DNA from: Hydra vulgaris
Taxonomy: Eukaryota; Cnidaria; Hydrozoa; Anthoathecata; Hydridae
Direction of reading: 5' to 3'
Assembly: GCF_038396675.1 (NCBI RefSeq)
Contig: NC_088922.1
Location: forward strand, 12,707,001-12,771,000
DNA length: 64,000 bases
In this document: in pieces, positions 50,915 to 62,357 of the stretch
How the letters are laid out: every line of letters begins with the position of its first letter
Position numbering within the stretch: position 1 is the stretch's first letter
Made by a program: the position numbers and the translations under genes
Notes under the pieces: model-generated
What the model was told of the DNA's origin: nothing
Databases searched by the model: none
Seen by the model: only the letters and a program-made list of their open reading frames with translations

Positions 50915-53410
50915 CAGACCTTCCAACTCTCACGGTTTTACCGTGAGACTGACGGTAAAATTTATTACGAACCTCACGGTTGATCCAAAATTCTCACGGT
51001 AAATTTTAAAATTTTTCCGAAGAACTTTTTTTTTCAATTTACTCTTAATATTTTAGCTTAAAATAATAACAATATATATTCTGAAAAAGATTGTGATTAC
51101 ATCAAAAACTAATGAATATTAAGTGAACAAAACAGATCATAAAACCGGCTCCGACTTATAAATAGCTTTAAACATGAGTTTTTTTTTATTATAAATCAAA
51201 TCCGAATTTTTAAAAATGGCGTCAAAGCAAACATATAAATGCAAATTTAACTCAACATGATGCCAAGATTACCCTGTTAGGGCTGTTAAAGGTAATATTC
51301 ACCAATTTTACTGTGTTCCGTGTGTTAAAAAACTAACTTGTCATCATCAAGGAGTTAAAGATATACTTGATCATTGCAAAAAAAACAGTCACAAAGCAAA
51401 TGTTATTGCATTAAAAAAGCAAACTTTTTTAAATAACTTTTTAAAAACTGACACAACATTAGATAATCAAGTACTTAATGCTGAGGTTATGGTAACAAAT
51501 TTTTTGGTTCAGCACAACATTTCTCATCTCCGATCATCTTACATCTCTTTTTAAAGAGGTTTTTCCAGACAGTTAAATTGCCATAAACGAATCATTTGCT
51601 CCACATTGTCGAACTTACATTGTAGAACATTGTAAAGTTCATCCATATTCCTTAGGCACAGATGGATCGAATGACTCTGGCATTGATAAGATGAATCCTA
51701 TATGTATCAAATTATTTGATGCTAACCGCTCAAAAATAATAACATGTCATTTCTTTGATATGTGCTTAACATCTGGAGTTGATTGTGCAAAGGCTGCTGT
51801 TATCTTTCCTTCTATAGAAAAAAAATTTGAAATATATGAAATTCCATGGGAAAATTGCATAAGTTTAAGTGTTGATAATACAAACTCTATGATTGGAAAA
51901 AAAATTCAGTTGCATCAAGATTTTTAGAAAAAAAAAAATATCTTTATTGGTGGCTGCCTTTGTCATCTTGCACACTTAGCTGCTAGTAAAGCACATGATG
52001 TTTTTTGTGATTATATTGCATTAAATGTCGAAAATGTTATGATTGACTTGTACTATTGGTTTGATAAGAGTGCAAAACGAAAAGGCAAATTGAGAGAGTA
52101 CTTTGAATTTTGTAATCAAGAATATCAAGGCATTCTAAAGCATCTATCAGTTAGATGGCTATCTTTAGAGAAATGTATTTCAAGAGCTATTGTCAAGTAT
52201 ACAAGCCTGAAAGCTTATTTTTCAAGTAAAAGCTTTGCTGATGAAAGGTTTAAGCGTTTATATGACAAATTTCATAATCCAATTTTGGAACCAGCAATGC
52301 TTTTTCTAACTTCAGCATTACCTTTGTTTTTACATTTTAATCTACTATTGCAGCGAGAAGAGCCAACAATTCATTGTCTAAAATCAGCAATGGAAAGTCT
52401 AGGCAAAAAGCTGGCTAAGCGCATTATTCTACCAAACAAACTGAAAAACATTTCATCGGTTTTAGAAATAGACTTAGAAGATTCAAGAAGTTATATTGAT
52501 ACTCAAGATATTTATTTTGGAGTTCTAACAAAACAAAATATCAGGCAACTCTTTGAAACAGGAGATATTTCACAAAAACAATATAAAGAATTTCATGATA
52601 CTGCTTACTATTTTTTTAAGTCGTCTCTTAAATATATTAAGCACAAATTTCCTCTTAATGACGATTTAATTGTTAATGCTGGTTGGGTGGATGTTTTAGA
52701 CCGTGAAAACTCGAAGTGGGAGCATGTTCAGCAAGTTTTTATGACCGGTTCCCACACTTGATGAATGGTATCAAACCTGATGAGTTGTATGAGGAGTTTA
52801 GCGATTATCAGATTTTAAAGAACAATGATTTTGATGATAACGTCTTTGAGGAAGCTAAGATACCTGAAAAGATTCTTGATGATACTGGAGGTGAACCTTC
52901 GATTCACTATAGAATTGAGGTTTTATGGTACCATATTTCAAAAATGGTTATTCCCAACACTTTAGTTAAACGTTTTAAACTGTTACCAAAATTAGCTGAA
53001 ATTGTTCTCATTATTCCCCACAGTAACGCTGAGTTAGAATGATTGTTTAGTGTTGTAAAAAAAAAAAAAAATGTCTTGAGAGATCAGCATTAAAGTTGGA
53101 TGGGACATTATCAAGTATTTTAGCTATGAAAACAATGTTTCCCGAGGCTACTATACCGTGTTTTCAATGGAAACCATCTGAACAGCTGTTAAAAACATCA
53201 AAAAAAGCAACAAAAATGTACAATGCTAAACATAATAAATAAATATTATTTATTTTTTTATAAAATGTAACTTTTCATTCTATTTTAATTTTTCTTGTTT
53301 GAAAAAAAGCCCTTTTTTTTTAATTTTATGCTTCCCAAGGTTTTTGTGTAAATCTCAAGGTTTTTTTTAATTAATCTCAAGGTTTTTAAAAAAAAAGGTT
53401 GGAAGGTCTG
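50915..53410 (+). mobile_element. hAT element with matching ends, decayed transposase
   Basis: Ends CAGACCTTCCAACTCTCACG (left) and CAGACCTTCCAACCTTTTTT (right, reversed) share 13 bp. TCTTAA flanks both sides, a probable 6-bp target duplication (hAT elements usually make 8 bp). ACGGT repeats occur just inside the left end, a subterminal array. Confidence 0.85.
51216..53242 (+). pseudogene. hAT transposase (zinc-finger 862/KIAA1586-like)
   Basis: ATG 51216 begins a BED/C2H2-type head (CKFN..., HQFYCVPCVKKLTCHHQG, DHCKKNSHK) with a TGA near 51258. Next come LGTDGSNDSGIDKMNPICI with the first Asp, CLTSGVDCAKAAVIF, SVDNTNSMIGKK with the second Asp, and the CLCHLAHLAA block near 51960. The long open frame 52039-52761 has HLSVRWLSLEKCISRAI, the hAT insertion region. 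After a shift near 52740, the C-terminal dimerisation motif appears (NAELE then a stop, LFSVVKKKK) near 53025-53070. At least four breaks, so inactive. Confidence 0.85.
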
Positions 53411-53500
53411 TCTTAATCATTAACTAAAAGCCAATATGTAAACTAATTAAAATAATATTAAAAAACTTTTTTGTTTTTTAAATTGTTTTTTTAGGTCAGA

Positions 53501-53568
53501 GGGGGAACCATCTATAACTATCACTAAGCATTATATAATGCTTAGTGATAGTTATAGATGGTTCCCCC
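53501..53568. repeat. 68-bp perfect palindrome
   Basis: Arm GGGGGAACCATCTATAACTA continues to GCATTATA and meets its exact complement with no loop. Confidence 0.98.
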
Positions 53569-53586
53569 TTTTCCCCCGATGGTTCC

Positions 53587-53656
53587 ACATCTTTTACAAA
53601 AATTCAAAATACATCACATAATTATGTGATGTATTTTGAATTTTTGTAAAAGATGT
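53587..53656. repeat. 70-bp perfect palindrome
   Basis: Arm ACATCTTTTACAAAAATTCA continues to CACATAA and meets its exact complement with no loop. It lies 18 bp after the first palindrome; the spacer contains GATGGTTCC, also found in the first palindrome's arm. Confidence 0.98.
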
Positions 53657-54216
53657 TTTTATATTAAAGTTTATTATTTTAATTACATTTAAATATTTTT
53701 TCGAATCTCATTTAAAATATAATTTTTTTTTAGGTTGTAAAAAAAAGGGGGGGGCGATGACACGCCTCCTTCCCCATCTACACCCCTTGAAACAAAGGGT
53801 GCGCTACTAGTGATTTTGTAAAGTAGTAAAATATAATTTTTGATTTGATACTAGATTTCTTTTTAATTATAAAGATAAATATTTATAAAAAAAAAGAGTC
53901 ATTTTTGATAATAGGGCGCTTGAAACCATCACGCTTACATCCGCCCAAAAACAATAATAAAACTTCTATATTTGACTGTGGTCTGATAGCTAATTACAAA
54001 ACATCTTGTATATAAAAATTTAAATTTTCATTAAAAAAAAGCACTATTTTATAAATATTGTTAGTCTTAATTGCCGGTATGGATGGTGGTTTTGTGCCCC
54101 CTCTTGCCCCCGGATACGCCCGTAATCTAGAAACCTTTATAAATTTGTAGATAACTCTTGTATCCAAATTATTATGTTATACGTAAAGATAAGAAATCGC
54201 TCGAGAAGTTATTATA
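53657..54216. other. Non-coding transposon debris
   Basis: No gene. G/C-rich scraps such as GGGGGGGCGATGACACGCCT and GTGCCCCCTCTTGCCCCCGG look like old element ends. Confidence 0.4.
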
Positions 54217-56095
54217 ATGTCTTTCAATTATTTTGAAAGTTTATCAAAAGAAGCAGCAAAAAGATATCTGCGAAAAATAAGTCTTTTAGGTGATTAGCTT
54301 TTCTGTTAATTTACTTTATTAAACCATTTTTGTTAAAAAGTAAGGTAGATAAAACATAGCATTTTTATTTTAGGGTTGAACAAGAGTCCATAGAAGTATC
54401 CAGCCGATTCTTGGACTGAAGATCCGAGTCAATGGCCTTCTTTAAGTTATCATAATCTTTACCATTATCTGATTAAGACTCCATGTAAGGAATATTTTTA
54501 AATGGTTGTTTAAAAGCCAATTTAATTCCAATATCTATTAGTTTGATTGGCTGATGTTGTAAATATTTATGTTTTTTTGTGAATATTTGTTTTTGCGTTT
54601 TGAATATTTATGTTTGCTTACACTTGTTTTTAAGTTTCAACATTGTTTAGGCATCTTTTCTCCAGAAGCTATGGAAAACTACAAGTCATTAGAGGCTTGG
54701 AAGTACTTTTAAGAAGGTTGGGTACAAACTGTTGTTTACATGAAAATAAGTCAAGATATCATGATCTTAAAATGTGATGTTCGACCTTCATATAGAACCA
54801 CATCTCCTAATCATAAGCCTTGGATAGTTCTTGATTTACTTGGTAATGTAGTGACTGCTCACTGTAATTGTATGGCTGGGTAAGTGTCTGTTGAGCATTC
54901 GAGTATGATAATTTAACACTTAAAAACTCTTGTTTTGTAAACTTTTTTTTTTTTAATTACTTTAAAGCGATGATATTGTTCAAACATGTTTTATTTACAT
55001 CTATAGTTATTTTTTTTTAACAGCTTTGGTGAAACATGCTTACATGTAGCTGCAATGTTATACAAAATTGAAGCTGCTGTTCGCATTGGAATGACATCGT
55101 CCACACCAACTGATTTACCATGTCAATGGAATCAAACATTTAATAAAAATATTGTTGGTTCCCCAGTTTCATCTATCAATTTATATTCTGATTCTGCTAA
55201 GGAAAAACTTAAGAGAAAAAAAAATGAGGAAAATGCCTGTTTCCCCAACCAATATTGAAAAAAATGAGTTTTTGTCAGATTTGCAAAGTGTGCAGCCCAA
55301 AACAGCTGCTCTTCATTTGTTCCAAGATTACGATGATGAATTTATTCACCTAGAATCTACTGTTGTGGCAAAATTGCCACTATCTCTTAGATATTTTTTC
55401 ATTGAAAACTATGAATCTCTAGATAAAGAGCAGTTAAGTTCCTATTATGATGAGAAAAAAAGTTTTAAAATCAATTCTGATGACATCGTCTATGTTGAAG
55501 AAGCAACTCGAAATCAATCATTGTGTGGTTCTTGGTATCAGGTATGAGTAGGCCGAATAACTGGTTCTACTTTGTATCAAGTTTATCATGCTAGAGTTGA
55601 AACACCACCTAAATCATTAATTTTAAATATTTGTTCTGAAAAGAATATAATAATAAAAAGTCCTCCGATAGTTTGGGGGTGAGAAAATGAGAAAAATGCA
55701 TTGACTTTATATGCACAAATTTATTCAGACTACAATAAATCTCATAATTCTGTGCCACTTTCTGAGATTGTTGTCCATCAAAGTTTGAAAGTTGAAAAAT
55801 TAGGACTTTGTATAGACTATGAAAAACCATGGTATGCAGCATCTCCTGATGATTCTGTTTATTGCACTTGTTGTGGGCATGGTGTTTTGAAAATTAAATG
55901 TCTTTATATTTTAAAAGTTAATCTTTGAAAGAAGAAATAATGAAAGATGTTTTTTATGTTGGTGTAAATACAGATGGGAAATATTTTTTACAAAAACAGC
56001 ACAAATATTTTTTCCAGGTTCAGCTTGAAATGAGAGTTACTAAAGTCAGTTATTGTGATTTTATGGTATACTTTTTTAAAGTCAAACATAAATGA
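54217..56095 (+). pseudogene. SWIM finger / YqaJ-like nuclease gene with introns
   Basis: Exon 1 begins ATG 54217 (MSFNYFESLSKEAAKRYL). Further exons lie at about 54373-54485, 54650-54881 and 55023 onward. The intron after 54881 has clear GTAAGT and AG borders and splits a SWIM finger: AHCNCMAG before, FGETCLHVAAMLYKIEAA after. The YqaJ domain has KPWYAASPDDSVYC with its Asp, GVLKIKC (the usual ExK is KxK here), and YFFQVQLEMRVTKVSYCDFM with the QxQ box. In-frame stops at 54709-54711 and about 55680 (TGA after VWG), plus a stop near 55543, mark it as a pseudogene. The nuclease role in transposition is unproven in the family. Confidence 0.75.
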
Positions 56096-56802
56096 TAACA
56101 TGTCAAAGCTAATGTTGTGCCTTAACTTTACTAAGCAGAAAACAACTTGATCTGCCGAACCCAATTTTTTAACAAATTTTCTTGAGCTCTTTTGCATAGG
56201 AAACACAACAGCTTTTCTAATACTGGAAGACTAACTCCAGTAAGCATATTGCACTTATCAGGATGGGCTCGAATTTTATTTATTCCTAAACTGCAGTTAC
56301 TATCTTTTATTGACATCCACTTAGACATAAATAAATCTTTTTCTAATCGAAGGTTATTTATTTCGACATATAATTGTTGTCTTTCCGAAGTTGTCACATG
56401 TTTTCCAATGTCAATTTCAGATTTCTCAATTAAACTTATTTCCGAATTCAAAAGACTATTGGTTGAACTTTGTTGAATATCTATGTTTACAGCAACACAT
56501 TTTTCTTTAAAATAGAAAAAAATACATAAAGTATTTTGTATACTTATATTGTGTTTAAATAACTTTTAAATAATCAATACCTTCTATATAATTCATACTA
56601 GAATCTTGGACTGGAACATCTTCATTAAATAAAGGAACACTGAATTCTGAAAAATATTTTAAATTTTTTTAAAACTTTTGCAAATAAAAGATAATAGCAA
56701 ACAGTAAACAAAATCAAAAATCAAATAGATAAATTAATTTTAAGTTGAAAGTAACTAATACCTTGTTTATTTACAGTGCTGGAACATTGTTCTAAATTAA
56801 CT

Positions 56803-56844
56803 TTGTTATGTAGAGATTTACTATAGTAAATCTCTACATAACAA
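56803..56844. repeat. 42-bp perfect palindrome
   Basis: Arm TTGTTATGTAGAGATTTACT (plus A) meets its exact complement with no loop; it lies in a probable intron of the THAP gene. Confidence 0.98.
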
Positions 56845-56849
56845 TCAAA

Positions 56850-56875
56850 TTTCCAGACATTATAATGTCTGGAAA
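56850..56875. repeat. 26-bp perfect palindrome, 5 bp after the previous one
   Basis: Arm TTTCCAGACATTA with its exact complement. Confidence 0.98.
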
Positions 56876-57893
56876 AATATATTTCAAAAAACTATACAAC
56901 AATCCAAAATGCAAAAAGAAAAAAAAAATTAAATAAAAATTAATTAATATCATGACTATGACTGGATGATTGTTCTAAAACATTTTTGAAACATACAAGA
57001 GCAATGACATCAGATTTTTGCAAACACCCTTCAGTACTAACTTGGATATCATTTTCTGCTAAATATAAAATAAATTTCTTTATTTTATGAAAATTTACCG
57101 GAGTAGTTTTTAAACCTTTACAACCTCTATTATAAATGACAATGAATATCATTATTGTTTATATACAACAATTTAAATCATAAATAACTAAATTAAACAA
57201 TTCGTTTTTTCACTTACTTTCATTAATTATCCTCTCTTTTTCGATAACAAAATCAACTTCGTCACTTATTGATTGAGCAATAGTTTTAATTTTTTGCATG
57301 CAGAAACACTTACTTCTGAAAGAAAATTGAAAAGTTCAACAATGACAAAGTAATTTAAAAAAGTGACTCGAAGCAGACAATAATATTTACTTTGTCTATT
57401 TATCCTCCTATTGACTCTGTTAATTATGTTACTATTGATATTTCTTTGAGGAGAACTTATTGTTGCGGTATTAAAAACAGAAGGAACTAAGTCCGGATGT
57501 TTCTCAAAGAGTTCTCTTTTACCTAAAATTTTTAAATAAGTTGTATTTATTGAAATTTACTTAGTGTATAAAACAAAAAGTTTAAGAAATGCTGTTTACC
57601 AGTAATAAAGTGTGCTAAACAAACATAAACATTCGAAGATTTAGGAGACCACAGTTTTCTCGACGAAGTGCTATCTGCAGCACGATTTATCGCATTTAAC
57701 CATTTTCTTCTACTCGTTTCATTCTTAGGAATGCGATAAAATTTAAGTTCTTTGTTTTTTTTTACAACTATTTGTGCAACCTACAACACAACAACTTCTT
57801 GGCATCTTTTTGTCATATAAAACAGTTGTAACGCTATTTGATATTTGTGTTTGTTTTCCCTCCATTCAAGATGGTTAATTTATTTCGCAACTT

Positions 57894-57909
57894 GGCGTGA
57901 CGTCACGCC
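57894..57909. promoter_or_regulatory. Perfect CRE-type palindrome upstream of the THAP gene
   Basis: GGCGTGACGTCACGCC contains the CRE/ATF site TGACGTCA, 89 bases upstream of the THAP gene ATG. It is one of few CpG-rich spots in the region and could be a promoter element. Confidence 0.5.
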
Positions 57910-57960
57910 GACTTGATGGATCTATCATTTGATACCAAGATATAAACTTTTGGATAAGAA

Positions 57961-58825
57961 TTAATTAAGTTATAATAGTTTTAGTTAATAAAAACTTTAT
58001 TTTGACCACAGTTTCTTCAACAAATCCTAATATCAAAAAATCGGTACTTAAAACGTCATAACTTTTTGTAGGGGTGTTCGATTTTGAAAATTTTTTCACT
58101 TTTGGAATATTGAAATGAAGCTCTTTTTAATGATATATAACAACCTAGAATTTGATGAGTTTAAAAATTTCATGTAACATACCTAGTATTGAGAAATGCT
58201 GTTATTATTTGTTACCATTTGTAATTCTTTGGATTCACCCTTGATATAGTATAGTATTTTAAAGTTTTATACTATTTTTGTTAATTATTATGATTATCAT
58301 TTTTTTATTTTACATTAGTTCAACTATTGTAAAAAACTAAATAAAATTTTACAAATATTAGTTGTATTACGGTGATTTATATGTTTACATTCTGTCCGTT
58401 TATTCTTGTTTGCAACTGCAGACTGTAACTGTAAATTGCATTATCATCTAAATATTCTCCGAAATATGAGTTTTATAAACTGCAGACATACCACATACCA
58501 TAACATGAAAACAAATAAAGAACTAGTATTAACTTAATTGTATTTTGAACTTTAGTTTCCACTTTTCTTTTTTATATCTATACTAGTGTTAAGTATTGTA
58601 TTTTATGAACAATTACCTAAGTTAATTTAAAAACATTAAAGAATCCTTGTTTTTTTAAATATCATTCTTTACAAAAATGTGGCAAAAACATTTGTTTTTG
58701 CTACATTTACCACAATAACTAAATCTATCACAATAACAACATAAATCATGTGATTAAACTAAAGTTATCTACTATTCTAATACTTTTTCAAATATAGCCA
58801 ATTAAGTTTTTCCTTTTTTATCTAG
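57961..58825. other. Non-coding stretch
   Basis: No gene seen. Confidence 0.4.
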
Positions 58826-59085
58826 ATTTTTTTTGTTTTTGTTTTATTGTTATTTCACCTCCCCAAGGCCCAGAAGGCCACTACAGATATGGAGGCTACT
58901 TAATTGTGGTTATAACCCTCTCTCAACTCTATAACTCCGAAACACGAACCTTGACGAACAAGGCTGCTGCGCGGAGAAACAAGTTAAGCGCGGTACTACC
59001 AGGGATGTGGTGGGGATCGAACTCGGAACCTCTTACTTATGAAGCGAAAGCTCTACTACTACACCACTACCACATAAAGGTCAAA
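58826..59085 (-). mobile_element. tRNA-derived SINE, minus strand
   Basis: On the minus strand the element starts near 59080 with GTGGTAGTGGTGTAGTAGTA (A-box-like) and has GAGTTCGATCC, a canonical RNA polymerase III B box, at 59024-59014. A body ending GCCTTCTGGGCCTTGGGGAG follows, then an A-rich tail (58858-58826) AATAACAATAAAACAAAAAC. It is GC-richer than its surroundings. Confidence 0.8.
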
Positions 59086-61497
59086 AACATTTTACACCAA
59101 TATTGATAATTGCTTTAGGGTCTTATAAAAATTTTCTAAAATTTACAATCAAAATTTAAAAACCTCTAAAATTTACAATTAATTATTTGCATTTTTTTTT
59201 TTTTATTCGAAATATTTACTAAATGAGACATAAGAAATGGTTTAAATAATTTTTTAATGTTGTATTATTTTAATGTTAAAAGGTTCAGTAAAATATTACT
59301 AAAATTATACTTTACAACTCATGGTTACTTGTTTTGTAGAATTGATTAAAAGTTTTTTAATTAATTGCATGTTTTATTGAGAAATATTTATAAAAATGCA
59401 AGTTTTTAAATGGAAAATTGTGATTTTGGAGAATTAAATCTAATCATTATCAAGTTCTCACAATAAAAAATTAAAACTCAGGCTGTCTTTTTGTTTGAAC
59501 AATCTATATGAAAATTATCAAAGAATAATATTTTCTCAAAAAGATAATTTTTTGAAAATGAATTTATAAAAAATTGTTACATATTTGTTTTGTTTATAGG
59601 CATTTATCATATCTAAAATGAGGGTCTTTTTGTGTTTAAGAGAATTTTGAAGCATATGGCTAACATAAACTTTTTTTGGGCATTATTTTTAAATTTAACT
59701 AAAATTTATCAATAGAAATCAAGTTGCATCAATTATGTTTTAGTATTTTGAACCAATAACCATGTAAAAATAGGTAAGGGGTTAGGAGTCTTCTATAAAG
59801 TATGCACACAAGTATGGAAGGAGGGGGTTACCCAACAACATACAAATGCATCTAAAAAGGAGGGTTAAAAACAGCAAGTACATTTTAAGTTTGACTATCT
59901 TTCATTCTTTATCTCTCCTAAAACTTGATTACTTTTTTTTATTAATAAAAGCATTAAATTTAAAAAATCATTATTATGTTATGTAACAAAGAAATATTGA
60001 GTAAACTAAAAGTATTTTGTGTTGATGTTTTGAAAATATTATGCGTTAGGGAAAGCAGTTTGATTTTGTACTAAATAATGCATACATACGCAGAAGGGAT
60101 GGAGGGTGGATTGTTGAAAGCATACTAGAAATAGAAGGAAGGGGAAATCCTAAATCAGTGGTATTACTGCATATGTACTTTATGGGCGCCCCATTGTTTT
60201 ATAAACAAAGATTTGGCTTTGATAAAATTAAAAGATTTAAAAGCACCTTTTAAAACTACTTGTGAGTTATAAAAAAGGATTTTTTTTTCAGTTATTTTCA
60301 GTTTTTTTATTTCATTCTGATTTACTCCCAACAAGGCTGCAAGAAACCACTATTTAGTTAGGAGTTACTAGGAAAAAAAGTATAGAGTTATAGAATAAGG
60401 AAATAGTTGACAGAAGACTTGAAAAGTTGTGAGTTGTATTAGTCAAGAAAACATGAGGATCAAATAGATTTCTGAAGTGCGGGGGAAAAAAACTAGGCGA
60501 ATAAAAGATTTTAGATCATGCAGGGACAGATACAGAAAACGATAAGACTTAGCTGAATGACATATCAAACAAGAATGAGTTTTAGTTGATGGAACTAGAG
60601 ATAATAACTCCTTTTAGCAGCAACCATGATTTGTAGAAAAGAGATGCAACTCTTATGGCCGATTATGAACTTTTCTAGGTGTGAGGTCTTAAAAAAAACA
60701 AAATTTCTGTTTGTGTGGGGGGGGGGGGGGTAAAAAATGTGGGTTTGAAATTCAAACAATCAACTCAAATCAACAACAAAGTCCTATAATATTTCAAAAA
60801 TAAGTAATTATTGTAAAATCATAATATTTTTTAATTATAAGTTAAAAATGAAAAAAAAATTAGAGTCCTAGGTTGGTATTTTTAATTTTTTAAATATTTT
60901 TTTAAACAACTTATCATATTTCAGAAATACTCTCTACTGGTTACATAAAAAAAGGTAAATAAAAGAATTAAAAACACTATTTTCATTTTTAATCAGTGTC
61001 TTGGTCTTTTGGTCTTAGTTTTCTTTTGGTCTTTTAATCGGTCAAAAACTTTATATATACATCAAATTATGATATAAAATACATTTATTTTATATTTGTA
61101 TAATTTTTCTGTTTTTCTTTTATAAAAGCTTTATATATTTTTAAAAAATATCAATTGTGTAAGCTAGTATTAACTTTGTTTTTTATCCTTAGTGTAGGTA
61201 AATATTTATAAGTGGATTCTTTTTTTACTGATTTTTTCTTTTTTATTGCTTAAAAAACAACGCCTTTTTAAGGTTTTAACTTTTTGGTTTAAAATGAAAT
61301 ATTCAAATTCAGGTACATTAAATATTCTATTAAAAAGTGTTTTATGAACTTGTATTATGCACAAACTAAATTGTATCAATAAATATAGCAATTTTTATTC
61401 ATTTATCGTATCCTAATTTTTTTTTTAATTTAATAATTTTAAATATGTATTCATTTGTATTATATTTTAAATAATTTTAATTTTGAATAAATAGGAA
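59086..61497. other. Non-coding stretch upstream of the kinase-like gene
   Basis: No gene seen. Contains an uninterrupted G14 run at 60717-60730, remarkable in such AT-rich DNA, and faint G-rich element debris at 59770-59870 and 60080-60190. Confidence 0.4.
61489..61497 (+). promoter_or_regulatory. Probable trans-splice acceptor at the kinase-like gene
   Basis: AATAG|GAA directly before ATG 61498, after a T-rich stretch (61415-61490). No upstream exon with a matching donor was seen. Confidence 0.4.
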
Positions 61498-62172
61498 ATG
61501 ACAAAAAGAACTATTTTAATTAGCGGGTGTTCAGGAGCTGGTAAATCCTTTACCGGGGATTACTTAGAGATGATGTGTGGATTTCATCATGTTGATGGCG
61601 ATACATTTATGATTTCTAAAGAACCTGAACACGTGGAATGGAAAACGAATTTAATTAAAGCTTTTTATGAGTATTGGTTTGATGAGAAATCAGCTCCACG
61701 TGAGCTTTGGGAACCGTATTACCAAGGAGTTGCTGACTTAGTAAAGAAAGCACTTGAATCCAACTCAGACGTAGTTGTTTCTATATCAGTATATAACAGG
61801 GAAGTACGAGATTTTTTTAGATCGCAGTTTCCTCATTACATTTTCATTCTACTGAATTTATCAGAAGACGAATTAGTTAGGAGACACATTAAACGGTTTG
61901 AAGCCTTCGCTGAATCCCAAAGTAAAACAATTGAGGAAGTTTATCAAGAGATTTACAAAGAGCCGTATTCCATGGATAATTATTTAAAACAAACCAAAAG
62001 GATATTAAAAGGATTGCAACCAATAGCAGAAGATGAAGTACTAAGCTTTTCAATTGATGTCTCTGATGAAATGTACAAAACCCTCCATGATGTATTGCAA
62101 CTTCCACCGCCACAGGCGATTATTCCAATAGAAGATATCGCTAAAAAAAACTATAAAAGATGGAAGAAGTAA
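61498..62172 (+). CDS. P-loop kinase-like protein (gluconokinase/AAA_33 type), 224 aa
   Basis: An intact single-exon frame. It opens with a beta strand TILIS and Walker A GCSGAGKS (residues 10-17), then GFHHVDGDTF, in which Asp33 and Asp35 correspond to the second conserved acidic site of small-molecule kinases such as gluconokinase. A strand DVVVSISV (about residue 97), strand IFILLNL (about 114) and a lid-like Arg cluster LVRRHIKRFEAF (about 124-135) follow. The C-terminus is charged (KKNYKRWKK). The substrate is unknown; probably cytosolic. The ATG is preceded by AATAAATAG/GAA, a good splice acceptor three bases upstream, fitting spliced-leader trans-splicing as used in Hydra. It is the only non-transposon gene seen, higher in GC than its flanks; transfer from bacteria is possible. 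Confidence 0.85.
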   Translation: MTKRTILISGCSGAGKSFTGDYLEMMCGFHHVDGDTFMISKEPEHVEWKTNLIKAFYEYWFDEKSAPRELWEPYYQGVADLVKKALESNSDVVVSISVYNREVRDFFRSQFPHYIFILLNLSEDELVRRHIKRFEAFAESQSKTIEEVYQEIYKEPYSMDNYLKQTKRILKGLQPIAEDEVLSFSIDVSDEMYKTLHDVLQLPPPQAIIPIEDIAKKNYKRWKK

Positions 62173-62357
62173 ATATGTTGTTGTTTTTTAATTTTTTTAT
62201 AATAGTGAAATTTTTATACAAACATTCGTTTATTTTAATATAAATATTTTAAAAAACTAAATTGTTTTATTGTTAAAAAATATATCGATCTACTAAACGA
62301 TAATATTACCGGTTGCTTTAGACTTTAATTAGAATCCTTACAAATTTGAGATAAGTT
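62173..62357. other. 3' flank of the kinase-like gene
   Basis: AT-rich, non-coding. No canonical AATAAA is evident immediately after the stop; nearby AT-rich variants could serve. Confidence 0.3.

Larger units (their letters stand above)
56045..57805 (-). pseudogene. THAP-domain transposase, N-terminal half only
   Basis: The first exon starts at ATG 57805 with MPRSCCVVGCTN, the first Cys pair of a THAP finger. After a one-base shift it continues FYRIPKNETSRRKWLNAI, then CLAHFITGKR, the CxxH end of the finger. Small exons follow at 57500-56580 (for example a helical piece near 57120-56950). The last segment 56451-56050 encodes a coiled coil then CNMLTGVSLPVLEKLLCFL, SADQVVFCLVKLRHNISFDM, the DDE_4-type N-terminal helix-turn-helix. 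The DDE catalytic part expected next is absent. Confidence 0.7.
54217..57960. mobile_element. ISL2EU-like element: YqaJ/SWIM gene (+) and THAP transposase gene (-)
   Basis: Two convergent spliced genes meet at about 56060-56095. A YqaJ-type nuclease plus a THAP-type transposase is the reported gene pair of ISL2EU (IS4EU) transposons. Both genes are cut at their meeting point, so an internal deletion has probably removed the transposase catalytic part. Terminal repeats were not located. Confidence 0.65.

Noticed and set aside
58990-59085. Functional tRNA gene
   Set aside because: B box is good but the acceptor stem and anticodon arm do not fold properly, and an A-rich SINE tail follows. The same applies at 62477-62547.
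61206-61391. Minus-strand ORF upstream of the kinase-like gene
   Set aside because: Low-complexity, no motif, AT-rich codons; no support.
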